Positions 1 to 10,859 of a stretch of 64,000 nt of DNA are shown one piece after another. The DNA is from Melampsora larici-populina 98AG31 (lineage: Eukaryota > Basidiomycota > Pucciniomycetes > Pucciniales > Melampsoraceae), in NCBI RefSeq assembly GCF_000204055.1, contig NW_006768777.1:882036-946035 (forward strand), given 5' to 3'. Each line of letters starts with the position of its first letter. Within the stretch, counting starts at the first letter, position 1. The translations under genes and the position numbers were made by a program. The notes beneath the pieces are model-generated. The model had not been told where the DNA came from. It made no database searches and saw only the letters and a list, made by a program, of their open reading frames with translations.

Positions 1-812
1 TAACAGAGAAAAGCTTCAAATACAAACGGTTATGATGGTACTAACATGAAGAAGGCACCTCTGTTTCCATTGCTCACTCTTTCCTCCAAAAGGCTCAGAG
101 TATTACCATCAGCCATGATTTCTGTATTCCTGAGTAAGAATGAATCAGTAGAAGGATTTGAACCCGATTCCGTATTAGACATCACAGAGTAGTTGACCAC
201 ATCAAATACATTCAGAGTTAATTGAGCTGAATGTGGTAAATCTCGATATTTGATTGGTAGTTTCATTGGAGAAGACCATCTAATAAGAAATTTAATTTAT
301 TAAGACTTCAACATGTGCAAGCCATCGGATCGGATTAAGTGACCAAATCTCAACTGGGATCGATTAAATGATTAAACTGATGTGTAATAACTTGTGAATG
401 AGTTCTGAGGAGTGTAAAATGGTATTGTTAATGGTCGAGTATCTTCCCAAACTTGTACTGGTATGTATAGATCTGATAGAGGACTCAAACATCAATCAAT
501 GAAATAAGTCAATGAAAGAGTTAATTGGTATGTTTAATGAAATATTTAATTGGTATGTTTGATCGAAGATTCAATTGGTATGTTTGATCAAAGATTTCCT
601 TTTGCCTCTGATTGTAGAACTGATTCAATGCGGTGATTTGTTGATTGGTCAAGTTCATTTGATAGACCATCTTTAAATCCACTTGTTCCAATCATCATGA
701 ACAAGTTCCATAGGAAACGTGGACCATAAGCTTGTGTAGGATTTGAAAGTCTTGCTTGAAGTCGAACTGAGAGATCATGTTCAGTTGGATGATAGAATGA
801 ATCATTTGACAT
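1..812 (-). CDS. VPS34: Phosphatidylinositol 3-kinase VPS34, amino-terminal exons (partial, runs off left edge)
   Basis: Class III PI 3-kinases make phosphatidylinositol 3-phosphate for autophagy and endosomal sorting. Only the start and part of the C2 domain lie here. Exon 1 (812 to about 668) opens at an ATG and carries HDLSVRLQARL, like the 'DLxVPLKVKI' start of the family. Exon 2 (about 472-392) reads DLYIPVQVWEDTRPLTIPFY, matching the conserved 'DLYVTxQLF...PLTVPF' strand. Exon 3 (about 280-38) has a tryptophan then LPIKYRDLPHSAQLTLNVFD, the family's 'W..LPIxxRDLP..sqL' motif. The exon 2/3 junction is one base out of phase if the GT at 390-391 is the donor, so either the donor is non-canonical or a base is missing. 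The kinase domain would lie left of the window. The identification rests on recalled family motifs. Confidence 0.8.
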
Positions 813-1584
813 TAATTTCTTTGGTCCACTAACTTATGGATGATCATAGAAACCTTGATCATCTGAGTCATTCTTGTTAAGATTAGAGGCTTGGTAATGA
901 TCGAATGCAGCAGAAGTGAGACAGAAGAAATCGACCGCTAGGATTCAATGAATAGGTTCTTGAGTAGGGTCCAAATTAAAGAGCTAAAGCAGATAACTAT
1001 GCATACCAATGAGTTGAAGTCAGTTCACATGTCATTACATGATCAAGTCTGGAGAAGGGTGAAATTGAGCTCACCACAATGAAGTTGAAGTGGACCAACA
1101 AACCACAACATTGTGTAAGCTTGATAGAGCTTGGGTTTCCCGCTTTGTTTTTATCAATGAGCTCAACCAGTACCTCTGGACAATGAAGAGGTGAGGTGAT
1201 TGTGGTAGGATGATTGGGAGACCGTCTAAAGATGAGGGTGTGTGTTGGTGAAGTGATTAAAACAGTTGGAGGATTAGAGATCAAAAAAGTGTGGGTTTGG
1301 TCTGCTTCATTGGGATTTGAAGGAAGTTTTGATGAATTTGTTTGAATTGATTGATAGATAACTACTTGATTGGAGTGGTCTGGCGGCTATACACGGCAAG
1401 TGAGAGGATAGTGTGAAGACTGGTAGGCAGTGGATCAAATTGATGAGAGGAATGAGGAGTAAATTCGGGGTGGGGCGCGTGGAAATCAGATTAAATGTGG
1501 TGAGCGTGTAAACCTGTAAATTGGTAGTAGGGATTGGGAGTTAAATCAGGTTTTGCCGGCGAACACGGTTTCCCTTTAACTTGA
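813..1584. other. Intergenic, no recognisable gene
   Basis: This stretch lies upstream of VPS34 and should contain its promoter. A 95-codon minus frame (997-1284) opens here, but it shows no family resemblance and no splice-compatible continuation, so I do not call it. Confidence 0.5.
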
Positions 1585-1602
1585 ATGATTATTTTCACTT
1601 AC

Positions 1603-4070
1603 CTAGAGTTCCATGTTGATACGACAAACTTGAGCCCATTCTGCAGTGGTGATTTTGAGTTGGTGGAAATAGCCATACAGCTTTCTGTTCTTCCTCGGGT
1701 GTTGACCAACAGCAAGGACATGGTCCACATCCTCTTTACAGAGTTGATCAATGACCTGTGCAAATAAGAAAACAGACCATAAGTTATGATAACAAAATGA
1801 GATAATAAAACTTACATCTCTGGCGAGCCAAGCCTTGTGACGGCTCTTGTACTTGATGTTCCATCTTATTCCATAACCAGCAATAAGTGAGCCTTTGAAG
1901 TCTTTATTTGTGCTCACACGCTCAAATTCTCAACGCCAGGGAGCAGAGCAAGTGATGCGCCAAACAATAAAGTCAATCTGTAAATCCGCACACAGTACAT
2001 ATAGGAGCCATGGTCAATGAATTGGGAAAGATAGTGAAGAATGAATGTACCTTTTGTAGGATAAAGTCCACATGATTGGTCTCACACCAATGAGTGGGAG
2101 CTACTTCTTCTTCCAAAGCAATTTCTGGTGTGACTTCATCCTCAGCGTCAGCGAGGTCCCAGTCAGCCTTGTCGTCAATTGAAGCAGTTGCATCTATTTC
2201 CATTTGAGGATTTTCCTCCACCTCCACATCGTCAATGTTGTGTTCAGGCTCGTCTTCTGCAAATACTTCTACATCATCTTCTCCTTCCTCAGAGATGGTG
2301 CCGATGGTAGGAAACAAGCCACGGGCAGCAGATTTTACCTTTGCTGGAGGTGGTGCCTTGATACCGAGCTCGGCAAGACCCGCATTGACAATTAGCGCTA
2401 ATTTATGACAAAAACAGAACACATGCATCGTGTCTGGTTGCCATTGATACTTGAGACCTGGCCCCGGTGGTAGTAACAAAAATTGTTGGTGCATTTCCGT
2501 CGCCATGGTCTTGTTGTTTGATCCCGAATCCGCGGTCTGGCATAACATGTAAAATTATATAAAGGTATTAATGTCAGTATCTCGCACATGAACAAAGATA
2601 AATGACTGGGATACTGATCTTTTGATATATTCCATGCTTAACCAATAGGTTCACAATTGGTTTGGTTAACCATGGCCCATGATGGTGCCATACCACTACC
2701 TTGAGTGCCACATGTCAAACGTGGAATGTCCATTTTGAATTGATGAAGGTAAGTGAGGCACCAATGAATCCGTGGCAATTTTCCCTGCTAGTCCAGGCGT
2801 TGTGCACTAAGTTGAATCGTGAGGTAAGTTGCTGAGTTGATGAGGAATCAACCAAGTGATGTCAGTCACTAACATTAAGCAAAAACGATATGAGTGATAT
2901 TCGACTGGATCACTTACCTTGAGTTCCTTAAAAACATTGTTTTTTAAAGAAGCGTTGATGCTTTTGGCCTCTTTGGCTGACCATTTCCGACCAAAGAGTT
3001 TAGCATCCCTTTTAAGGTATGTGACCATTGCTCGCAAGAGAGGATCCTTGACTCGAGACCAAGGGAGAGCGTGTCGGATTAACCATGTTGAAGCCATCTG
3101 GTTGAATGTATTGTTGCAGAACTTGACACCGGGGGCTGTGACCACAAAGCCATCGAGTGTAGCGCCTTTGTTTTGCTCAGCAGCCCGGCGCTCGGCCACT
3201 GAGAGTGGTACACCAAGAGAGTTATCTTCTTTTGCTTTGAGTTGACCGGGGCAGCCAATGTCAGAACAGCCGGCCAAAGACGATCCATCGCGATGCTTCC
3301 AAAGGTTGCCTGTCATGTTACTATAGCTAACACGGACAGGGTCCTTCTCATCTTTCTTACAGAATCGACAAGCATAAGAAAGTGGTGGCTTTGATCAGTT
3401 CTGATGAAGGCCATAATCAGCAACGTAAGTTCAAGGAATAAGACAAAAAGGAAAGTGAAGATATGTAATAAAGGTGAACATGAAAGGAAGAGTTAAATTG
3501 GAAACTTACATTGCCAGGTGCATGCACAGGATCATGATAGTAGGCCCTCAGTTGGCCTAGCTCACTGGCTGGATCGTCCTTCTTTGCCCTCTTAGCCGCC
3601 CTTTCACCTATGAATTCGACGTCAGAATTGGTGCAAAGCATACCCTTCGTGACATTCGACGACACGTTCTAATGTAGGATGGCAGCATGATGTCAGAAAC
3701 AGGAAATCGAGTTGGTAAGAGACATTGTCAATGGACTCACTTCATCATCATGAATGGGCGCGTCTGTGACTGCTTTATGCTTCGGTTTAGAGGAAGTCGT
3801 CTTCTTTTTCCTCTTAGGTTGAACAACAACACTAGAAGCAGAAGCGTCAGATTTGGTTTCGACTGAATCATGGGCACTGGCTTTTTGTTTCTTGTTGGTT
3901 TTCTCAATGAGTTCATTGGGAATGGTGATACGATGGCGAGAGTCTGGGGATTGTGCGACCATCCCAGGTGTTTTGACCTGGGTTCGGGTACGGATAGGTC
4001 TTGCGGGGGTTCCACCGTCAGACTTGTCGGCATGGGAAGTGTATGGTTGAACCTGAACGGAGGATGACAT
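1603..4070 (-). pseudogene. hAT-family transposase remnant, 3' truncated
   Basis: Split transposase related to the copy at 45.7-49.1 kb. Reading right to left: a basic, low-complexity N-terminus (ATG at 4070), a short exon ending at about 3510, then a BED-type zinc finger from about 3400 (ACRFCKK, later LWKHRDG and two further Cys). Next come a helical exon with WLIRHALPWSRV (about 3060), the start of the catalytic core, and the block TADSGSNNKTMA plus HVFCFCHKLALIV (2540-2390), which matches the other copy's QTTDSGGNNGTMA and AHKLNLVV. An acidic exon and a 'RWNIKYKSRHKAW' exon (about 1850) follow. A TGA stop at 2717-2715 interrupts the core. The carboxy-terminal hAT dimerisation domain present in the other copy is missing. 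It is therefore inactive on its own. Confidence 0.75.
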
Positions 4071-4496
4071 ATTGATTTGAATACTAGGTTGATTGGAAGC
4101 TTCCCTGGCGGAGTAGTTTACAAGAGAAAGATAAGACTCGAAATGGTTGGCTAAAGAGAAATAAAAGGAATTATGGGTAGTAAAACTAATAAAAGGGAGA
4201 GATAGTATCTAGAAAAGTTGTTAAGGAGGATGGTGGTCAGTGATTGCTTATCAGAGAATGAGGAGACGGACTATGAGGATGAATTGAAAGTGATAAATCT
4301 TGTACCTTCCAGTTTTGCCACAGGAGGATCCCCTCTTTAAGGGGTGCGACACAGTCACCCCTTTGCTGGGTCCCGTCACAATCGATCCAATACATGTCAA
4401 TGGTGTCTCGTTTGGGAGGCGTCCGTCCAGATTTGGTGAGTGACGAAGAGGAACTAGGGAGATGGGGAGAGGGCTTTGCCACATCTGGATTAGGCT

Positions 4497-5244
4497 ATAC
4501 CCGACCCGCAACAGGCGCTCCCCTGTGGTTCACGCTCGCACCCGAAGCCACGAAGCCTTGTGGCGCCACGGTAGGGCTCAGGGCCATGGCCGTGGCATAG
4601 GCCATGGCCCTGGGCCCTCCGTGGCCTTAGCAGGGCATCAAGTCCAGCTAAGCCCCCTAAGGAGAGGCTTAAGGGTGGGGCAGTGACCAAAATTGAGCTC
4701 GGCGATCATCGAACGTTCTCATTTCATGATATATACCATTCACAATATAAAGTTGCTTTCTTTTGATTCTCTGCTCAATAAGTTGATTACAAAGACTCAA
4801 GAGATGATAGTAAAGCAAGCCAAATAAAAGATATCAACAATAGAAAAACTTACAATTCACTACACTCAAATAAAAATCAATTATCCATGATTGATCATCA
4901 CAAAGAAAGGGTAACAAAGTCAGTAAGTGTAAAAGGTAGAATGAGAAATGGAGAGAGCGATGTAAACATAAACAAGAAATGCTAGTGGATGAGTCGCATC
5001 TGTTCCATAGACAGAGATTTGGATTGAGGGAGATTGAGAAATCATTAAACGCTCGATAGTGTGTTGTGTTTTCTCAAATCCGCACCCCAGATCATGGCGC
5101 CATCGTGGCGCCACTGTAAGGCCCTGGCTAGAAAGGGCCTGACCGTGGCAGGCCACGCCGGGTGCAAGCCATGGCCACGGCCATGCCCTAGGCCATGAAA
5201 AAGGTGCCGGGTGTGAGCGTGACCTGTGGTCCTAACCCGCCGCG
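4497..5244. repeat. Diverged inverted repeats rich in GGCCATGG motifs (possible non-autonomous element)
   Basis: The GC-rich blocks at about 4497-4690 and 5090-5244 resemble each other on opposite strands. Both carry a GGT(T)CACGCTC(A/G)CACCCG stretch, followed inward by overlapping GGCCATGGCC/GGCATGGCCGTGG palindromes. The centre (4690-5080) is AT-rich and lacks a long frame. The arrangement suggests a terminal-inverted-repeat element of about 0.75 kb, but I could not fix exact ends or a target duplication. Confidence 0.4.
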
Positions 5245-5882
5245 TCACATGTAACATTGCGGATTTGAAATGTTTACAAGACTCGCTGGGCAGTTGTGGT
5301 GCGGTTGGAACCACAACACAACTTTGGGTTCTTGGGAGCGGGGCGCCGGGGAAAAAGGCGCTTCAACGCGCACTGCAGCACGCAACATGAGCGTTGCTGG
5401 CCCAGGGTTGACAAACACTAAAAATAATCCATCACACAACATAGAACACCGGGCTAAACCATGTACAAAGAAATTTTGCATAGCTCACATCAGGTTTCAT
5501 AAACAGCAGTGACCAGCGCGACATCCCGTGCAACAGTGATCAATAACACACAGCTTGAAAACTCCGCAATCAACTCAGAAAACAACAAGAAACAAACACC
5601 CAGTACTTTAATCAATCACCACACGTAAAATAAAAGAAACTGAAATAAAACCAACACAAATAACATAGGCCAGACAAAACTTCACAAACACTACACCTTC
5701 TACCCATACCACAGCTACCAGAACATCATGTCACTCAACACCACAAAAGCATCATTCCAAGTAAACCAAAAACAACCAAAAGCTTCCTCACTTCATCCAT
5801 ACCAATTAAAATTTTGTACATAATTCACTGACCAAATTCTAGAACCGGATAAAAAAGCAACATATCAGAATAACAAAAACAG
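5245..5882. other. Intergenic, no recognisable gene
   Basis: An AC-rich stretch (5540-5880) without a supported reading frame. Its left part is GC-richer and continues the composition of the preceding repeat. Confidence 0.4.
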
Positions 5883-5885
5883 TTA

Positions 5886-6030
5886 GGGTGTGTTCACTTA
5901 AGCAATTTCTGGTGAGAAATCACATTCTGCAAATTTTAAAGTGTCCATTTGGTGGTGCATGTTTCATTTTTGCTTTGAAAATTTTACTGAATGTGATTTC
6001 TGGTCAGAAATTCCTTAAGTGAACGCGCCC
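5886..6030. mobile_element. Tourist-like MITE (145 bp)
   Basis: The two ends are inverted copies: GGGTGTGTTCACTTAAG at the left, and the reverse complement of the right end reads GGGCGCGTTCACTTAAG. Both continue inward with AATTTCTG and then AAATCACATTC. TTA flanks both ends (5883-5885 and 6031-6033), the 3-bp target duplication typical of PIF/Harbinger-derived MITEs. It sits just beyond the last coding exon of the F-box gene and may supply part of its 3' end. Confidence 0.75.
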
Positions 6031-8168
6031 TTAAGCAAACAAAAGAACTTACAAATAACTCAGTGGTACTCATCTCATCTCTGAATAAGCATTTGATACC
6101 CAGATTTCCAAAAGCGGACACAAGCTGTGCATCCAATGATACACCACCTCCATCAATTATAAAAATCATGTACTTGAGATTGACAGGAAACTTGTGTGAT
6201 TTTTGCCTCTTTTTCAACATCATTCTGCGCCAGTAACTGCCATCACCTGAATTAGTAGCAAAGATTTCCAGCGCATCAAACATCACATATTTTAACCCTC
6301 CCAAATTGACAAAGGACGTAGTCGATTGAATGCTACACATTACTTTCAACTTAGGAAAATGAGTTTCCAGGATGAAGTACGAAACATGATCAGGAATTGA
6401 GTCCACAAAAAGAATTTTGATCAAGTCTTTCAAAGAGACTATCATTGGGCCACACAGAGAGTGAGTGTCAGGTGAGACACATTCCAAGAACTTTACACCC
6501 TTCCCAGCCCCTTGGCAGAAATCCGCAAACGTTAAAGATTTGAGCCCCTTACACTGCCAGCATTAAAGAGGTTCCCAGATGGGAATATGGGTCGTAGGAA
6601 TCAGACAGCCTTTGTGACTACATATATACAATGGCGGTCTGTNNNNNNNNNNNNNNNNNNNNNNNNNNNNNNNNNNNNNNNNNNNNNNNNNNNNNNNNNN
6701 NNNNNNNNNNNNNNNNNNNNNNNNNNNNNNNNNNNNNNNNNNNNNNNNNNNNNNNNNNNNNNNNNNNNNNNNNNNNNNNNNNNNNNNNNNNNNNNNNNNN
6801 NNNNNNNNNNNNNNNNNNNNNNNNNNNNNNNNNNNNNNNNNNNNNNNNNNNNNNNNNNNNNNNNNNNNNNNNNNNNNNNNNNNNNNNNNNNNNNNNNNNN
6901 NNNNNNNNNNNNNNNNNNNNNNNNNNNNNNNNNNNNNNNNNNNNNNNNNNNNNNNNNNNNNNNNNNNNNNNNNNNNNNNNNNNNNNNNNNNNNNNNNNNN
7001 NNNNNNNNNNNNNNNNNNNNNNNNNNNNNNNNNNNNNNNNNNNNNNNNNNNNNNNNNNNNNNNNNNNNNNNNNNNNNNNNNNNNNNNNNNNNNNNNNNNN
7101 NNNNNNNNNNNNNNNNNNNNNNNNNNNNNNNNNNNNNNNNNNNNNNNNNNNNNNNNNNNNNNNNNNNNNNNNNNNNNNNNNNNNNNNNNNNNNNNNNNNN
7201 NNNNNNNNNNNNNNNNNNNNNNNNNNNNNNNNNNNNNNNNNNNNNNNNNNNNNNNNNNNNNNNNNNNNNNNNNNNNNNNNNNNNNNNNNNNNNNNNNNNN
7301 NNNNNNNNNNNNNNNNNNNNNNNNNNNNNNNNNNNNNNNNNNNNNNNNNNNNNNNNNNNNNNNNNNNNNNNNNNNNNNNNNNNNNNNNNNNNNNNNNNNN
7401 NNNNNNNNNNNNNNNNNNNNNNNNNNNNNNNNNNNNNNNNNNNNNNNNNNNNNNNNNNNNCTACAACCCATATTCCCATCTGGGAACCTCTTTAATGCTG
7501 GCAGTGTTAGTAACTCGGAGCATCTCCTTGATTGAATAAGAGTTGTTATACATAGTCCATGTGTTACCACCCTGGAGCATCACCACCTTGAGTGAATCCA
7601 ACCGCGCGATAGCATTGATGAGACACATAGAAAAGCCAATGGATTTTGAAAAATTCAACTTGAGGTTGGTCAAATTCGTGCCACATGAAGATATGACAGC
7701 CGCCGCTTCATGCCTTGACATTGAAGAATAATCTGAGTGAAATTGATCGAACTTTGAAAAATAGCCCCCACCAAATACGGAGTTTGAAAGCAAGGAGTTG
7801 ATTACTCCATCAGGCAGAAACAAAATTTGACCTAAACAAAGTCAATGTAAACAACAAGTGCTTGCAAAAGTGATTGGCATACTCCATGACCTCAAAAAAC
7901 ACTTCACCATGTTACGACTATCTAAGCACAATGTATCATACAGATAAGCACTGATACCCAGGGCCCAGGATTTCCCAATCAAACAAAGATTAATAATATC
8001 TAACACTGAAGTATGTTCTAAAACTGGTCGGCCGGCGCTATTCAAAAGATCACCAGCCGTTCAAACACAATCCTTGACTAAGTGAGATATAATCAAATCC
8101 ACAATTTCAACTGGTAGAGAAACACGACGCGGCAAAGCCCTCAAAGACAATGGTTTGTCAGGTAACAT
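5984..8168 (-). pseudogene. F-box / leucine-rich-repeat-like protein gene, disrupted and interrupted by an assembly gap
   Basis: F-box proteins recruit substrates to SCF ubiquitin ligases. An ATG at 8168 opens a frame with LPVEIVDLIISHLVKD, a good F-box helix. After 35 codons it meets TGA (8063-8061), yet the same frame continues in F-box style (LDIINLCLIGKSWALGISAYLYDTLCL). The exon at about 7823-7461 has repeat-like LTNLKLNF and LDSLKVVML segments. Beyond gap 1, 6560-6035 (CKGLKSLTF, LKDLIKILFV, LPKLKV-like, LKYMIFI) continues in the same style. The TGA is probably a nonsense mutation (CGA to TGA would explain it), because no intron signals bracket it. The gap flanks are also abnormal (see findings), so the middle of the gene cannot be read. 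The exact family is uncertain. Confidence 0.6.
6643..7460. other. Assembly gap (818 N)
   Basis: A run of N inside the F-box gene. The bases next to its two edges are inverted copies of each other (6551-6596 versus 7465-7508). Confidence 0.99.
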
Positions 8169-8748
8169 CGCAAGTTCTTTACTAAAGCGGTGAGATGGAT
8201 CTGGATCAACTTAAGTATAACAGCAAGTAACAAGAAAATATCATAGACGTGACCACAAACCTGGCCTGAGACACAACAAAGATGCTGTGATTGGATGACC
8301 CAAATTTCACCAAGGAGACACATTGTATGTGCGCTGCCAAAACTCAATTGGAAATTATACTGAATGGGGCGCAAGGTACACATGATGTGCACTGTATGTT
8401 GAAATCAAAATGTACTAAGTCGCCTTAAGTGTTGGACAAGAAATGAGGTTCCTGTGCACAGGTCAATATCACAGTAGTGACAATCATGCAGTGGGATTTG
8501 AATTGTTGAAGAGGGGTGCCGGAAGAACACGGGGTGCCGGATCACAATCTGAATCTAACAACTTTCCTGGGTACACCCTGAAAAGTCAGGGCGTGTGTGA
8601 CGGGTAAGTGTATGCCCCTAGATTTTGAAGATTGGACCATACAATGGGGTTCAGTGAGGATGAAAAAATTTGAACCAATGGCAAACACTCAAATGAAATA
8701 CCAATACTGGACCAACGTGGCGGAACGTATCAGGATGTTGTTTCACAT
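8169..8748. other. Intergenic, presumed F-box gene upstream region
   Basis: No coding family recognised on either strand. A minus frame at 8392-8141 overlaps the F-box start in another frame and looks like a shadow. Confidence 0.4.
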
Positions 8749-8897
8749 TTACGGTACTCAAAGCAAGTATGTACACGTACATACTTTTTTTTGGTGGGGA
8801 AAACAAGACCAAAAGTATATTTTTGTTTTTTTCCCTGCCAAAAAAAAGTATGTAGCGCAAAGTATGTACACCTACATACTTGCTTTGAGTACCGTAA
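8749..8897. mobile_element. MITE with near-perfect 24-bp terminal inverted repeats
   Basis: The left end reads TTACGGTACTCAAAGCAAGT then ATGTA. The right end is its inverted copy (8874-8897). Inside, TACATACTT repeats several times in both orientations, so the whole 149 bp can fold into a hairpin. The target duplication is not certain: TA is possible if the repeat proper starts at CGGTACTC, which would fit a Tc1/mariner-type element. No coding capacity. Confidence 0.7.
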
Positions 8898-9340
8898 TTG
8901 TTTGAGTTTGCCGACAATGTGCGCTGTCGTGCGTTTGTGAGTTTATTGCAAACAGTGGGATGGGTGGATTTTATTGTATGTTTATGGGACAGGTTTCTGA
9001 CTCCAGTCCAAAACTTGTTTGGCTGCGTAAGTGGAGACTTTGGTGTATTTTTTTGAGTTTTGTAAGCGGCGTAATAACCTCAAGAGATTCAAGTCACCCA
9101 AGGCTTTATCTCTATCAAACCTTCAAGCACAAACTTCTGAACATCCACGCCTGTTTCTCTTCCGGCTAGAGAAGTTTGCTCATTCTTGTAGTCAGTTCAT
9201 CTTCTACAATCCATCTTCTTTGTTTCCTGTCAATTCCACACAATTTGAACAACAATCAATCTCTTGTACTCATATCTTCGCCTTTGCCTCCTCTCCTCCA
9301 AGGATCTCAAGTCCTCAACCCCTGATTAGCGAAGAACAGA
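8898..9340. promoter_or_regulatory. Upstream region of the secreted Gly/His-rich protein gene
   Basis: No protein family in this stretch. From about 9090 it becomes pyrimidine-rich (CTCTTCC, CTTCTTTG, CCTCTCCTCC), which is common just upstream of fungal transcription and translation starts. The role is inferred from position only. Confidence 0.35.
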
Positions 9341-10781
9341 ATGAAGTCCTCTGCGCTACTTTCTGTATTTCTCTTCGGAATCATCTCACAAACCTCAGCA
9401 GCAATCATGAGAGTAGCCGAACCGGGTGCAAATTTCAAAGTCGCCTTTCAAGCTGCTTCAGGTCACCATCCTACTCCAATTAATTGGCCAAGCTCATTGA
9501 CTGAGATGCACAAAAGTATAGAAGAAGGCCAAAACCTTGCATTAAATTTACAGCCACCATTAGAACCTTCCACTACACAAAATATAATATTTTCTAGGCA
9601 GAAAATTAAATTATTGATACACAAAAATATTGTGAGGCCAGGAGAAGGGCAAAAAATAAATAAAAACATGCATCTTGTTCCCTGCGGTGAGAGCTTCACT
9701 CTCCATATTTTTCCATATTTTTACAGTCTGTATTGATAAGTGTACTAACAATAAACCTTCATAATCATCCAATTACAACCTGTAACAAGCACTGAAATTT
9801 GGCTCATTAGTGTTTAGAGAAACTTTTGATACCTGAAAACACCTATAACTTTGTCAAATCTGCATCAAAACACTCGATTTTAAGTGCATTAGAAAGCTGA
9901 ACTCTTCCCCTCGAACTTTCATAAGATTAAGAACTATGTAGCTAGTATGACAATCATTCTATGGATCTGTATGTACAAATGTATAAAAAAGAGTGATATC
10001 TTTTTTAGCAGACCAGCATGCTGTGTGGTCCTCTTATGAACTATGTGGAGGACAATTCCAGCTTACCAATGCACCCAAAATCGAGCGTTTTGGACCGGAA
10101 TTGAAAAAGTTATGAGTATTTTCAGAAATCAAAAGTGTCTCTAAACACTAATGAGCCAAATTTCAGTGCTTGTTACAGGTTGTAATTGGATGATTGTGAA
10201 GGTTTATTGTTAGTACACTTATCAATATGGACTGTAAAAATACGGAAAAATATGGAGAGTGAAGCTCTCACCGCAGGGAACAAGATGCATATTTTTATTT
10301 ATTTGTTGCCCTTCTCCTGGCCTCTCAATATTTTTGTGTATCAATAATTTAATTTTCTGCCCAGAAAACATTATATTTCTTGTAGTGTTCTCTACCAGAG
10401 AGATACAAAAATCCATTTATGGGTTCGGAAGAATCGTCAAGGACATCTCCAGGTCCGCATGGTCGTCATCTCGATGTAGAATCTGGAAAATACAAGATGA
10501 TATCGGCTCATGCACAAATCTCGATGGGCGGAGGTGGTCATGGAGGTGGTCATGGAGGTGGTCATGGTGGTGGTCATGGTGGTCATGGTAGTGAAGGTGG
10601 TAGTGGAAGTGGGATAGCTCGCGGGATAGCTTCAGGAGGTGGTGGTCAGGGTCAGGAAAAAGGTAAGCATAAAAGTGGCAATGCAGTGTCGAATGCGACC
10701 TTCTCTGTGATGTGGACTTGGATATCCCTCACTGGGAATCTTGCTCTTTTGAGGCGTTTGTTCAATCTTGCCAGATATTGA
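9341..10781 (+). pseudogene. Secreted Gly/His-rich protein gene, split by a CACTA-type element
   Basis: The ATG at 9341 starts with a clear signal peptide (MKSSALLSVFLFGIISQTSA). The frame continues through GHHPTPINWP and then enters the inserted element at 9571, where translation would stop at 9736 (131 codons). The host frame resumes at 10391 and runs to 10781. It contains a GGGH-type repeat (histidine every fourth residue, about 10525-10590), a Gly/Ser/Gln-rich stretch, then a hydrophobic tail. If the element and one copy of its 3-bp duplication are discounted, the two halves lie in the same frame and total 206 codons plus stop. The uninterrupted allele was therefore a secreted low-complexity protein. 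Function unknown: cell-wall or host-interface roles are possible but unproven. A GTAAGC at about 10662 could be an additional donor. Confidence 0.7.
9571..10387. mobile_element. CACTA-type non-autonomous element (817 bp) with about 350-bp inverted arms
   Basis: The ends read CACTACA...TGTAGTG. The arms (about 9571-9925 and 10035-10387) are inverted copies with scattered mismatches. TTC flanks both sides (9568-9570 and 10388-10390), fitting the 3-bp target duplication of CACTA (CMC/EnSpm) elements. No transposase is encoded: the open frames in the arms mirror each other and are by-products of the inverted repeat. The whole element can form a long hairpin RNA if transcribed. Confidence 0.85.
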
Positions 10782-10859
10782 TTGGGAATCGGGGTACATG
10801 TTGAAAGGGACATATTCAAATTGTGATAGGTTCCTGTAAAAGATGCAGATCAATCAATA

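Noticed and set aside
997..1284. 95-codon minus frame upstream of VPS34
   Set aside because: VPS34 starts at 812 with a good N-terminal motif, and this frame has no connection or family signal.
6563..7570. Open frames of about 300 codons on both strands
   Set aside because: They consist almost entirely of unknown residues across the N gap.
9341..9736. 131-codon frame as a complete secreted protein
   Set aside because: Its last 55 codons come from the inserted CACTA-type arm, and the mirror arm encodes the same residues on the other strand.
10222..10416. Minus-strand 64-codon frame sharing residues with 9560-9736
   Set aside because: It is the inverted arm of the same element, not a second gene.
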